NCBI GenBank assembly: GCA_036365145.1
Contig: JAEOAD010002183.1
Span: forward strand, 4,241,501-4,305,500
Direction: 5' to 3'
Origin: Orientallactaga sibirica
Taxonomy: Eukaryota > Chordata > Mammalia > Rodentia > Dipodidae
Length of the DNA: 64,000 nt
Made by a program: the position numbers and the translations under genes. A model generated the notes under the pieces. That model did no database searches and was not told the origin of the DNA. It was given only the letters and a program-made list of their open reading frames with translations. The stretch's first letter is position 1; each line of letters begins with the position of its first letter. Shown here in pieces: positions 12,593 to 22,238 of the stretch.

Positions 12593-12786
12593 GGCTGGGG
12601 AGATGGTTTATTGGTTAAGGCTCTTGCCTGCAAAGCCTAAGGAGTCAGGTTTGATTTTCTAGTATCCATATAATGCCAGATGCACCAAATGGTGTATGCA
12701 TCTGGAATTCATTTGCAGTGGCATTCCTATTCTCTCTCTTCTCTCTGTCAGTGTGCAAATAAATTTAAAAAAATATTTTTTAAAAA
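12593..12786 (+). mobile_element. ID-like SINE inserted into an old LTR
   Basis: It begins GGCTGGGGAGATGGTTTA and ends AAATAAATTTAAAAAAA. The direct repeat TCTATGTC lies on both sides. Confidence 0.75.
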
Positions 12787-13155
12787 AGTCTATGTCCACA
12801 TAGAGTCTCAGAATGTGGCCTTATTTGAAAATAGAAATTATAAGTGTACTTAATTAAAGCAAACTGAATTAGTGTGATCCCCAAACAAATGAATGGTGTC
12901 CTTGTAAGAAGACCACTTGAAGACAAAGGCAGTGGTGACAGATATGCTGCTACATGACAAAGAAAGCCAAGGATTGCAGGCAACCCTCAGAAGCTAGGAG
13001 AGACATGAGAGATTCTACTCAAAGTTACCAGAAGAATGCAACCCTACCATATTTTGATTTCAGACTTCTGGCCTTCTGGCCTTGTGAAAGGATAAATTTC
13101 TGTTATTTTCAGTCACCCGTAATGTGGTAATTTGTTACGGTATCCCTGGTAGCCC
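12787..13155 (+). mobile_element. MLT1-like LTR remnant (MaLR family)
   Basis: It matches the order of landmarks of an ancient MaLR/MLT1 LTR: TCAGAATGTGGCCTTATTTG, GTGTCCTTGTAAGAAGACC, GAAAGCCAAGGATTGCAGGC, CCAGAAGAATGCAACCCT, and GTGGTAATTTGTTACGG near the end. It is non-coding. The family name is from memory of the consensus. Confidence 0.65.
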
Positions 13156-13427
13156 TGGGGAAGAAATATAGGAACCAAGAAAAAAATACAATCAAATCAT
13201 AAAAGTTTCTTATTAAATTAGGCTTTCTCCACTCCAAACATCTCAAACCAGTCATAATGGACAGAAAAATAATTTTAGAGGCTTTCATGTACTGCCTATA
13301 ATGAAACCTATACTAATGTCAAGGTTTTAGAAAAGTATAATTACCTATACTACTAAAGATTTACTTATTTCTTTTTCATTACCAATGATAACAAATATTT
13401 TTATAACTAATTTTCTTTCTATTTAAG

Positions 13428-13511
13428 GTTATTTTATCTGATTCGTCTTGAGGAACTTGATATTTCCTACAATGAAATTACTGAGATTCCAAATGAAATC
13501 TATAAACTCAG
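13428..13511 (+). CDS. LRR protein (probably LRRC63-like), internal coding exon, LRR 3
   Basis: This 84-bp exon lies between a TTTCTATTTAAG acceptor and a GTAACT donor. Its first base completes the Gly codon left open by the previous exon, and its last two bases open an Arg codon, so phase is kept on both sides. It encodes visible residues 47-73, including LEELDISYNEITEIPNEIY, a textbook LRR with Leu53 and Asn61 exactly 23 residues after the equivalents in the previous repeat. The exon length equals 28 codons, so its loss would keep frame, which makes in-frame skipping possible. The upstream intron is about 9.7 kb and contains an antisense L1. Confidence 0.85.
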
Positions 13512-13667
13512 GTAACTTGGAAGTAGTCAGTACACACACAAAAAATCATTTTTCCCCTTAAGGATATTTGGTAATGATAGTGATGAAGAACATTGAGTCC
13601 TAGCATTTATTTAACAGCTATAAAATATAACATATTAATCATGAAGTTTATCAAAAATGTAACTGGA

Positions 13668-13825
13668 AGCTGGGCATGGTGGCCATGCCTTTAATCCCAC
13701 AACAGGAGGCAGAGGTAGGAGGATCACTGTGAGTTTGAGGCCACCCTGAGACTACATAGTGAATTCCAGGTCAGCCTGAGCTACAGTGAAACCCTACCTT
13801 GAAAAACAAAACAAACAAAAAAAAA
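13668..13825 (+). mobile_element. B1-like SINE
   Basis: GCTGGGCATGGTGG through CACTGTGAGTTTGAGG to AAACCCTACCTTGAAAAAC, then an A-rich tail. AACTGGAA occurs on both sides as a target-site duplication. It lies ~160 bases after the 84-bp LRR exon. Confidence 0.85.
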
Positions 13826-13989
13826 GCAACTGGAATGGCTGGTACACTCTTGTGTTTCTGCTTTCACCTGCCCCTAGATTGTGCTAAGATGAGTTAGAAA
13901 CTTCTGAGCGAGATTATATTAGTATTTTTCTTTGCATTCTGTCTATTTAATAATGATATTTATTTTGCATTTAAATAATACAAGAACTT

Positions 13990-14256
13990 TCTTTTTTAAT
14001 TTATTTATTTGAGACAGAGGCAGAGAGAGGGAGAATGGGCACACCAGGGCTTCCAGCCACTGCAAATGAACTCCAGACACGCATGTTCCACCTTGTGCAT
14101 CTGGCTTATGTGGGTCCTAATAACATATCCTGGTTGGATACCCTTAAAAACAACACAGGTTTGTTTCTCATAATCCTAAAGGCTGTGAAGTCCAAGCTCA
14201 AGGCACAGGAAGATTTGGTGTCTGGCACCTTAATTTCTAATCCATCTCTCCAGCCC
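13990..14256 (-). mobile_element. ID-like SINE split by a ~120-bp foreign segment
   Basis: The left part, 13990-14118, runs to TGTGGGTCCT and the right part, 14239-14256, is ATCCATCTCTCCAGCCC. Between them is a segment containing GTGAAGTCCAAGCTCAAGG and GATTTGGTGTCTGGCACC, which resembles an old mammalian interspersed repeat rather than the SINE. Confidence 0.7.
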
Positions 14257-14257
14257 A

Positions 14258-14856
14258 CAGTAAAGCACTTTTAGTTATCAGCATTTACATATTTCAAAAC
14301 TCACTAGGAGGATGGATTCCTCAAGCCTTGATTGTGGCTGGCATTTAACTGCTTCCAGATGTCTCTCCTCCCCTCCCACCCCCTCTTCTCCTCCCTTCTC
14401 AAATATGTATTGGCATCTCTTCTGATTCATTAGCTCTTGGAAGAGATTTTTCTGAAGTTTTCCCTCAAAGTCCATGGGTAATTTTTTCTCTGAATTTTAA
14501 ATTCTAACAGATAAGTATTGCCTTTGAATGGTCATTAATCTTGGCTTTTAGCCACCTTTCCAGGTCTCTCTTCCACTGCACCTCCCTACCAGTCACCCTC
14601 CAGCTGCAGTGTCCTTCTCCTGGTATACAGCTTTTCCACACTACTGAAGGAGACAAGGAAAAAAACCAGCAAGAAAACCTTTATTGGGCCTACTGCTGCC
14701 ACACATAAGGGGCTCTACAGAAGGGTGTCTTCTAGCCCACTCACTGGCTGATGAGCAGCCTGCTTATATTGCCTGAGAAAGGGAATTTGCATCAACTATA
14801 GCCATGTGTTTTCAACCAATTACAGCCTTGCCTCTTAGCACCAATCACAGTCTGTG
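14258..14856. other. Unassigned intronic sequence
   Basis: No element confidently recognised. Toward the right end and on to about 15010 it has repeated AATCACAG/AATTACAG motifs (near 14817, 14842 and 14992), possibly an old LTR with CCAAT boxes. Confidence 0.35.
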
Positions 14857-14857
14857 T

Positions 14858-14970
14858 TTTTTAAAATTAATTTGTTTACACATGTGAGTATGTGTGTGCT
14901 TGATAATTGAATTTGGACTGGCAGATTTTGAAAGCAAGCACTTTTAACTACCAAGCCATCTTCCCAGCCC
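14858..14970 (-). mobile_element. Diverged, shortened ID-like SINE
   Basis: It ends with AAGCCATCTTCCCAGCCC, the reversed family 5' end, preceded by GCAAGCACTTTTAACTACC. It lacks the middle of the element. Confidence 0.55.
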
Positions 14971-15149
14971 CAAAGGATTGTGTTTTAGACTAATCACAGC
15001 TTTTCCTTTTAGCCTCAGTCACAGCAGTCCCTCTGTTAGACCACCCCAGGGAAGTGCTCTTTTTCTGGCATAGGTGGAAATGGGCAGAATCCTCTCAGCT
15101 TATGGGAGCAAAACTATTTGGTACAAATGGTTTAAAATAGCTCTGGTAG

Positions 15150-15390
15150 GGCTGGAGAGATGGCTTAGCAGTTAAGGCGCATGCCTATGAAAGCTAGGGA
15201 CTCAGGTTCAATTCTCTAGGTCCCACATAAGCCAGATGCACATGATGGCACATGCATCTGGAATTCGTTTGCAGGGGCTGGAGGCCCTGGTGTGCTCATT
15301 ATCTGTCTATCTCCCTTCTATCTCTGTCTCTTCTTGCAAGTAAATCAATAAAAATTTTTTAAAGGTTTTATGTTTTTACAGATTTTATTT

Positions 15391-15435
<45 letters not shown>

Positions 15436-15525
15436 TTATATATTTATTTATTTAGAGAGAGGGAGAGAGAGAGAGAGAGTGAGAATGGGCCTTAACCGCT
15501 AAGCCATTTCTCCAGCCCCCAAATC
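15150..15525. mobile_element. Two head-opposed ID-like SINEs within one target-site duplication
   Basis: A plus-strand copy (15150-15370) is followed directly by an internally deleted minus-strand copy (about 15378-15520) that carries a (TTTA)n run. The pair is bounded by a perfect 19-bp direct repeat, TTTAAAATAGCTCTGGTAG, at 15131-15149 and 15526-15544. Confidence 0.85.
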
Positions 15526-15825
15526 TTTAAAATAGCTCTGGTAGAGTCTATAACTTCAGGGATTGTCATCTGAACTCCTCCCCCAGTTTTCTGTGTCAGA
15601 GTGTTTAAGGTGGCTGCTGTTGGCATAATAAGAGTAGTGTACCTGGCTATTCACTGATAGCCCTTTTGCTCAGAGCAACAGCGAGAGTCAACAGCTGATA
15701 GTTAAGAAGTTAAATTGCCCCAGCTCAATGCCGTTATTTATAGGAAAATGAATGTCAGAAGGAATGCTTACAATATAAACTTAAAAGAATTTATCAATAA
15801 TACTGATAGTGATTTTAACAGATTT

Positions 15826-17010
15826 TTTTTTCTTTTAGAAAGTAGAAACTTTGGACACATCATGTACCATCATTTCCTTCCTCCCTGCCCCCATTCCACT
15901 GAGGGCCCTCCTCAGTGAGATTTCTGGTATTGACCATAGGGTTGTAGGTTATGAGTTGTAAGACCAGCAGTCTTTAGGGGAGGGATAATGCTTCTGGATA
16001 GTCTCTGAGCCACGATGGATGTGTTTTAAGTCTACTGTAAGGTTGAGTGTTCAGCAGCTTCTGGATTTCTGCTTGGGTATGTTTTGAGTATCCTCAGTGT
16101 CTGTCTCCTTCACCCTGGCCCAGGTTGTCAGGCTCACCATGGAAGCAGCACTCTTGCTCATCTCATCAATTCCTTTGTGGTTTTACCTGGGTCCTAGCTT
16201 CTTTGTAAGGGGTGGTTCATCTCCTGCCAGGGAGTCAGCTATCTTGTCTTGTTGATAGATTTTGGTTGTCCTTGATTCTCACTGCCTTCTGAAAAAGAAA
16301 AACAGATTCTTCAATAGAAAGTGAGATCAGCATAGGTTAAAAAGGGATTAAACATTGTTAATTTAGAGAGATTTGGGGTGTAGCCTCTCTTTTGGCCACA
16401 AACTAGCGAGAGCTTCTCATTGGAGACCTTAATCTCCATCTCCATAGGATTCTGACTCAGTTCCCAGTTCCAGCTATGGGTTCCTTTCCACCAAGCAGAT
16501 CTCTTTAGCCAATCAGAAAGCCATTAGTTACTGTCCTAGGCTGGGTGCTACCATTTCCCAGGTGTATCATCTTGTCAGGCTGGTTGCTTTCATATAGCAG
16601 TGTCCTCTGTTTGTTCATGGTGTTATTGGCCATTTTCTCCCAGCAGCTCATGTAGTGCTTTCCAGAATTATACAGGCTAAACATCAGGGAACTGGCTTCC
16701 TTCTACACTCCAGCTGGATCTCTTGATGTTCTATGTCAGCAGCATGTGGTGTCTTCAGCAATAGGGTCTTACCTTTTCCCTCAAGCAGGTAATCAAATGC
16801 TGAATTCTTAACTGATTTTGATAGTATCTCGACAGTGACCCAGGGAGAGTAAGGTTACCCTTTTATCTGTCTCATTCTCACCTCACAAGATGGAAGAAGT
16901 GAGGAAGTCTCTCCAAAGTTTTTTTTGGAAGGGTGCTAATCCCAATTATGAGGGCTCTCTGTCAGGACTTACTAACTTCCTAAAGGTTCTAAATCCAAAT
17001 ACCATCACCT
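15826..17010 (-). mobile_element. L1 3'UTR fragment, minus orientation
   Basis: It shares ordered phrases with 3842-5100: a T-rich start, CCTTCCTCCCTGCCCCC, a passage ending in TCTGAAAAAGAAAAACAGATTCT, TTCCTTTCCACCAAGCAGAT and GCAATAGGGTCTTACC. It is antisense in the second visible intron. Confidence 0.65.
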
Positions 17011-17660
17011 TGTGGTAAAGATTTTACTTTCACAATATGAACAGAACCGAAAAGACCACAACAATATTCTCCTGCTGACTTCTAGGGTTGTGTTTGGTGC
17101 AGAGAAAAAAAGTGATCATGTCATTTCTCATTCAGATCCAAGTAAGAGGCTTGGGTCTCACTCACATTTACCTGCCCATGAAAGGTACACCAGTGGAGCT
17201 GTGATTGAAGAATTCAGGGAGTCATTGTCCTAGCCAGTTTATATTATGTGCCCCTTTTGATAATATTTTACTATTGTCAGAAAGAATCATCACTGAAGAA
17301 CCCAATTGTAGGGATATGAAACTAGATTGTCAACAAGAGTACAGAAGTTTCCTAACTTTTTCCTACCCAAAGACCAGCTACCAGCCTGTTAATCTCTAAT
17401 GGATTTGACAAGTCACACCAGCCTATGATTTGATATGAGTGTCTTTCATGAACAGATACTCTTCTGTTAACTTCCAATACAAATTAAAGGAGATAAGTAA
17501 CTGTAGAAAACATTATTAAAATAAGAGAAAATGAGATTGTTGGTTCTCTTTGAATAAATGAACAAAGGTTATTAGAAGTAATAACATAGAAAAGTAATGG
17601 GCCAAGAAAAAATAATTTTGGTGTTCAGTTTGTCTGTGAAACATATTTTTCTGTATATCA
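17011..17660. other. Unassigned intronic sequence
   Basis: AT-rich sequence between an L1 fragment and a microsatellite. No exon or element recognised. Confidence 0.4.

Positions 17661-17662
<2 letters not shown>

Positions 17663-17722
<60 letters not shown>
17663..17722. repeat. (TA)n microsatellite
   Basis: This is a pure run of about 30 TA dinucleotides, ~270 bases upstream of the 228-bp LRR exon. Confidence 0.95.
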
Positions 17723-17726
<4 letters not shown>

Positions 17727-17995
17727 ACATATTAGTCTTGTGTTTGTGGATATTTTTTTTCCATAGTGATGACAGTTTGTAAAAGGCCTCAAGTACAGTC
17801 ATTAACTGTGCTATGGACACAAATGGACTTATTTGCATAATGTGTTGGTTCAGTTATTTTATGAGTAAATTTTCTTGATTCTAAGAAAATATTGAAGTAG
17901 ATGGTATCAATTTTGAAGAACACTGGGCAAAATTTATACTTTAGTACTATAAATTACATGTGTATCTTTTAAAGTCTGATTTTCTTTATATACAG

Positions 17996-18223
17996 ATCAC
18001 TTGACAAATTCATTGTTGATGGGAATTACATGACTTCATTCCCACCTGGAATTTTGGAGCTTGACCTGACAAAAATCCAATATGAGAATACGTTCACTTG
18101 TCATCATTTTTGGGCAGAGAATTCTTTGAATAGTCCCCAATGCCTTAAGCACATTGTTGCTTTGTTCATTGTCAAAAATAATTTACATACACATTATCCT
18201 AAAATTCAAAGGTACATTATAAG
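17996..18223 (+). CDS. LRR protein (probably LRRC63-like), internal coding exon, last LRR and linker
   Basis: This 228-bp exon follows a TTTCTTTATATACAG acceptor and ends at a strong GTGAGT donor. It completes Arg74 and then encodes residues 75-149. It holds the fourth leucine-rich repeat (Leu76, Asn84; LDKFIVDGNYMTSFP), then a non-repeat linker with Cys109, His110, His111 and Cys123 and a helical-looking stretch after SPQCLKHIVALFIVK. The last two bases open codon 150. Like its neighbour it is a multiple of 3 in length and could be skipped in frame. The linker is probably the C-terminal cap of the LRR solenoid; that is inference. Confidence 0.85.
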
Positions 18224-18309
18224 GTGAGTCAATTCTAAACTGTCTTTGGACCAAATCATACTTTTGAGTGTGTTTAAGTCTTCTTTATGGGATAATGTGA
18301 CAATTTTGT

Positions 18310-18335
18310 ACACACACACACACACACACACACAC
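18310..18335. repeat. (CA)n microsatellite
   Basis: A run of about 13 CA dinucleotides in the intron just after the 228-bp exon. The sequence from 18336 to 18838 is otherwise unassigned. Confidence 0.9.
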
Positions 18336-18837
18336 TCCTCTTCAAATTGCATCTTCAAGCTTTTCAGGTACAGTAATGTAGTTTATGTCAGTTCCATTTT
18401 CAAGTATTTTTTTGTTATTGCTTAAATCCAATCAAAAAGGATGATTTCTGGGTTATACTTGGCAATGTCTATACAGCTCTTAGATGAGTCTTTTCTATGA
18501 TTTATTAAATACATAGAACTGTTTTCTTTAAAAAAATTATTTAGCCTCTGAGGAAATGTTCTGCTCTGAGAGATAACAGAAATAGAGCAGATATACACAG
18601 AATGACTTTTCTCCAACAGGACCCATGAGAAGTTTTGGAATCATTACCTAATCTCAGAGCTAGGGTTCTTAAAGTTCATTTAGGCTTGTTTCTTCTTTCC
18701 TTCAAATGTTATGAAACCATTTTTACTTAAATAATCACCATCAGTGCAGAATTATTGATTTAACAAATGTTTATTTTATGCCTAAGTAAAATAGTCTCCC
18801 AGGAAAAAAAATAAATGATCAATATTGACTCACACAA

Positions 18838-19190
18838 GACAGATGATATAGTTTTGATCTGAATGTCCCTTAGAAGCCCATGTTCTTCAGGGGCGGTAAG
18901 GTTGTAGACTTTTTAGAGGTGGGGCCTAATAAACAATCTGCATTTCATTAGAGGGCATATCCTAGAATGGGGACTGTAGGACTCCAGTCCCTTCTTATTT
19001 TATTTTGCTTCTTGGACATAGCTAAGTGGCTTGTCCTACCACTAACTCCCTCCATGGTATACTGTGCTAGCACAGACCCAAAGCACTAGAGCTAAAGGAT
19101 CATGGACTCACATCTCCAAAATAAGCCTTCTTTTTATAAGTTGGTTGTCTTGGATATCTTATATAAGCATAGAAAGATGACTAACACAGC
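18838..19190 (+). mobile_element. MaLR-type LTR remnant (MST/ORR1-like)
   Basis: Landmarks in the order of a MaLR LTR: GATATAGTTTTGATCTGAAT, AGAGGTGGGGCCTAATAAAC, AAAATAAGCCTTCTTTTTAT, and AGATGACTAACACAG at the 3' end. It is non-coding and solo. Confidence 0.65.
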
Positions 19191-19674
19191 AGATGATCTG
19201 AAAATAAAACTAGAACCATTGGAAAACTGGAAAAAAGTGATACAAGATAGTATCTGTTTTTTAAAAAAAGGCCTAGAAAACAGACATTTTTGATATTAAT
19301 GTATTGAGATGACAATGATCATTAAATTTTATTATGTGTGAAAAAGTAAAAAATACCATTAAAGGCAAAACATTTTTAAAGGATTAAGTGGTATAAATAT
19401 AAGAATTAATTGGGTGGTAAACAGAGATGACCACAGAAAAATGGATTCATCACAAGACAGCAAGCTGAAGCTGAGCCTTTTGAGCTCAGTGTGGACCCCA
19501 AAGCAAGCTAAATGTCACAGAGCAGTGAGACAGCTCTCCCAGAAGAACAAATATTTTGATATAAATAATCTCAATTTAGTAAATATTGCTAAAAATTGTA
19601 TTCAAATGAGTAAAATAATTCAAATAATTTAATTAAAATTCAAATAATTTAAAAAACTTTCCAAATGACCTTGC
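19191..19674. other. Unassigned intronic sequence
   Basis: AT-rich, no exon and no recognised repeat. A short open frame at 19414-19632 has no splice context. Confidence 0.4.
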
Positions 19675-19862
19675 AGTGCCTAGCAATGCCTTGGCAAGAC
19701 CCTCATAATAGAAGAAAAAGATGATGACATCAAATTAAAAGAGAGACTAGTGGAGAGAGGGAGAGGATACAATGGAGATTGTAATTCTAAAGGGGAATGG
19801 GGGGAGGGGAGGGAAATATCATGTGTTTGTATGCAAGTATAGAAGTTGTCAATAAAAAAAAA
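19675..19862 (+). mobile_element. L1 3' end, plus orientation (short)
   Basis: It contains GAGAGAGGGAGAGGATACAA, a G-rich GGGGAATGGGGGGAGGGG and an A-tail. Its reverse complement follows the pattern of the L1 3'UTR starts at 22239 and 3842. Confidence 0.5.
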
Positions 19863-20380
19863 GCCACCAAGAAGAAAAGCAAAAATAATCAACATATGCT
19901 AATCTCCCAGGTGCTATTATTATTTATAGAATATGAAATAATTTAAAACTTTTAAGAAATAAAATATAAGTTTAAAAATAGTTAAGGAGTAAATTATTGC
20001 ATTATTAAATATGACCAAGAAATTGTGAAAAATTAAATATAACTCTAGAGACTAAAATTTCATTGTTAAAATTAACTTGGTGCATGGGTTTATATTAAGC
20101 AAGCAGTATACACTTGAAGAGGGAGTTGGAGAAATGATAGTAAATATGGGGGCAGAATGGATGAAGGAATGACTTTACATATACTTAGAGAACCAGAAAG
20201 TGAAAGCAGAGAGGATGGTGTGAGTCCTTGTGCAGTGAAGTTGGGCCTGTGCATCCCAGAAATAATGAAAGATAGGAGTTCACAGATACTAAGAGCTCTA
20301 CACAGGCTCAGTGAACTCCCCTGTGGTGAGGCTGAAAACATCTAAGACATGCTATGCATATTTTAATACATTTTTTTTCT
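19863..20380. other. Unassigned intronic sequence
   Basis: Very AT-rich to about 20090, then unremarkable. Nothing recognised. Confidence 0.4.
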
Positions 20381-20456
20381 ACTTTTGAGATAGGATCTCT
20401 CACTGTGAAGCCCAAGCTGGCCTTCAAGTTGTGATCCTCCTATCTCTGCCTTTCTC
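20381..20456 (-). mobile_element. B1-like SINE fragment
   Basis: GAGATAGGATCTCTCACTG, CCCAAGCTGGCCTTCAAG and GATCCTCCTATCTCTGCC are reversed B1 landmarks. The 5' third is missing. Confidence 0.55.
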
Positions 20457-20457
20457 C

Positions 20458-20785
20458 AAATATCCAACCCGGAGTAGGTTATGGAAGAAAAGGGTTTATT
20501 TCAGCTTACAGTTTTGAGGGGAAGTTTCATCATGGTGGGAAAAGTATGGCAGCTGGCTCACATCGTGCATCATCTGCTGAGAGAGCACAGCAAAAAAACA
20601 TCAGCCTAGTTTTGAACACCCAGTGGACTGGACTAATTAACGTTAAGGCCTACCCCCAGTGACACACCTCCTCCAGCAAGGTTTCATCTCCCAAAGGCTG
20701 TCGCAGCTGAGGGCCAAGTAGAAGACTGAATCACAGACAATTGAGACTATGAGGGACATTTTGCATCCAAACCACTATACTTTTG
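20458..20785 (-). mobile_element. MaLR-like LTR remnant, minus orientation
   Basis: GGTTTATTTCAGCTTACAG, CATCATGGTGGGAAAAGTAT, CTCCTCCAGCAAGGTTTCAT and a terminal GAGGGACATTTTGCATCCAA follow the order of a common rodent LTR/MaLR repeat read in reverse. The subfamily is not determined. Confidence 0.5.
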
Positions 20786-20926
20786 CTTTAGAATACTAGG
20801 GTTGCATTAGACATACATCTACTATGTTGTTTAGCTTTGTTAGCATGCAATTCTTCACTTGATGGTAAATGTTTCATTTAGATACTAAGTTCCATGAAGA
20901 TCCAGCTTCTTGATATAACAATTTTA

Positions 20927-21143
20927 ATTTTTTTAAAATATATTTTATTTATTTGAGATAGAGAGAAAGAGGCAGAGACTGAGAGAGAGAGAATGGGCAT
21001 GCCAGAGCATCCACCCACTGCAGACGAACTCCAGATGCATGCACTCCCTTGTGCATTTGGCTTATGTGGGTCCTGGAGAATTGAACTGGGATCCTTTGGC
21101 TTTGCAGACAAACATCTTAACCGCTAAGCCATCTCTCTAGCCC
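20927..21143 (-). mobile_element. ID-like SINE with perfect 18-bp target-site duplication
   Basis: CTTGATATAACAATTTTA is present at 20909-20926 and 21144-21161. The body ends GCCATCTCTCTAGCCC. The perfect duplication points to a fairly recent insertion. Confidence 0.9.
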
Positions 21144-21235
21144 CTTGATATAACAATTTTAGATGGTACAGAATTATTTCACATATGGCATGTTTTTATA
21201 TGCAGTTAATTTAAATGTAAAATATTGTGAATTCA

Positions 21236-21450
21236 ATTTTTAAGAATCTTTTATTCATTCTTTATCTTGCAAGGAGTGAGAGAGAGAAAGAATGAGAGAA
21301 AATAAGAATAGCAGCACCAGGGCCTCCAACTCCTGCAAATGAACTCCATATGCATGCACCACTTTGTGCATCAGGCTTTACATGGGTACTGGGGAATTGA
21401 AGCCAGGTTGCCAGGCTTTCAAGCAAGCACCTTTGAACCCTGAGCCATTG
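21236..21450 (-). mobile_element. Diverged ID-like SINE
   Basis: It keeps GCACCAGGGCCTCCAACTCC, ACTTTGTGCATCAGGCTTTA and a worn 3' end CCTGAGCCATTG. It ends ~140 bases before the terminal LRR exon. Confidence 0.7.
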
Positions 21451-21588
21451 CTAATTAAATTTAATGAAACAAAATTATTTAAATTTGTACATCTATCATA
21501 TCATTAGACAATGTCATAAAATATAACATCAGTGTTCTTGCTATAGTGGAAGATCATTAGATATTGACTTGCTGTTTCCTCATTTCAG

Positions 21589-21823
21589 CAAAAACAGGTG
21601 TGATTGGTGTCGTGGACCCAGGTTTGGTAAAGGTTTGCATATCATTCGATCCTGTAATATTTTTGGAGCAACAGAGCTTCCTATTATGTTTTCTGTCTGC
21701 TCTTCTGCCTGCTATGTGGATATTAGGGAAAGCAATTTTATTTTGGAAGGCTTTCCTACTCGAAAAATACCTCTAAACATGGACTGGGTAAAACAGAGAA
21801 AAGCCAGTGATGCAACATCCTAA
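21589..21823 (+). CDS. LRR protein (probably LRRC63-like), terminal coding exon with Cys-rich tail
   Basis: This is the last coding exon. The acceptor is a clean pyrimidine tract ending TTTCAG, and the reading frame from the previous exon (codon 150, Ser) runs 77 more codons to a TAA at 21821-21823. The tail carries C154-x2-C157 (CDWC), C172 and C187-x3-C191 (CSSAC), a spacing that resembles a small treble-clef or zinc-ribbon fold. Metal binding is inferred, not shown. The end of the protein is KQRKASDATS. The four exons total 684 bases, exactly 228 codons with the stop, with no frameshift or premature stop, so the gene looks intact. The combination of a few SHOC2-like LRRs and this tail is why I lean to LRRC63. 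Confidence 0.85.
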
Positions 21824-22050
21824 ATGAAACTTATGCATCAGTAATTCATCTCTTTGAAGTACAGATTTTGCATGGAAAACCAAGTGTCTTCTGTGATTTT
21901 CTCTTTGGAAGCCTACTTTGTATGAAAGCTTGTGATTCTTAGGAAATTGTTGCAAAATTACTACTCAAGAAGGGTTAGTAAAAGCCTTTGAGTGAATATC
22001 TAGAGAATTCTTTCAGAACATGATTATAATAAAAAGAAAAATGTCTAATT
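21824..22050 (+). other. 3' untranslated region of the LRR gene
   Basis: This AT-rich unique sequence runs from the stop codon to just past the first AATAAA. No SINE or L1 is recognised in it. The cleavage site is not directly visible; about 15-25 bases after the signal is assumed. The ~190 bases that follow, up to the L1 at 22239, look unique. Confidence 0.6.
22028..22033 (+). promoter_or_regulatory. Candidate polyadenylation signal AATAAA
   Basis: This is the first canonical AATAAA after the stop codon, about 205 bases downstream, on the gene strand, in unique sequence. An ATTAAA near 22100 is a possible alternative. Confidence 0.55.
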
Positions 22051-22238
22051 CCTTTGATTAAGTGATTGTTTCTTGTATGTTGTCTTTTCATGCTTTCATA
22101 TTAAATGACAAGATAGAATTTCAAAGTCATCACTGAAGATTATGCTGCCTTTGGCCTCAGAGTTATGTGTTCAGGTATTTATGCATTTCTGTGGCACTAC
22201 TCCACTGTCATCCATCTCAATTGGCTATTTTTTAAAAT

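Noticed and set aside
21564..21776. 70-codon plus-strand frame over the terminal exon
   Set aside because: It is out of phase with the splice-joined LRR reading frame; the frame ending at 21823 continues correctly from the previous exon.
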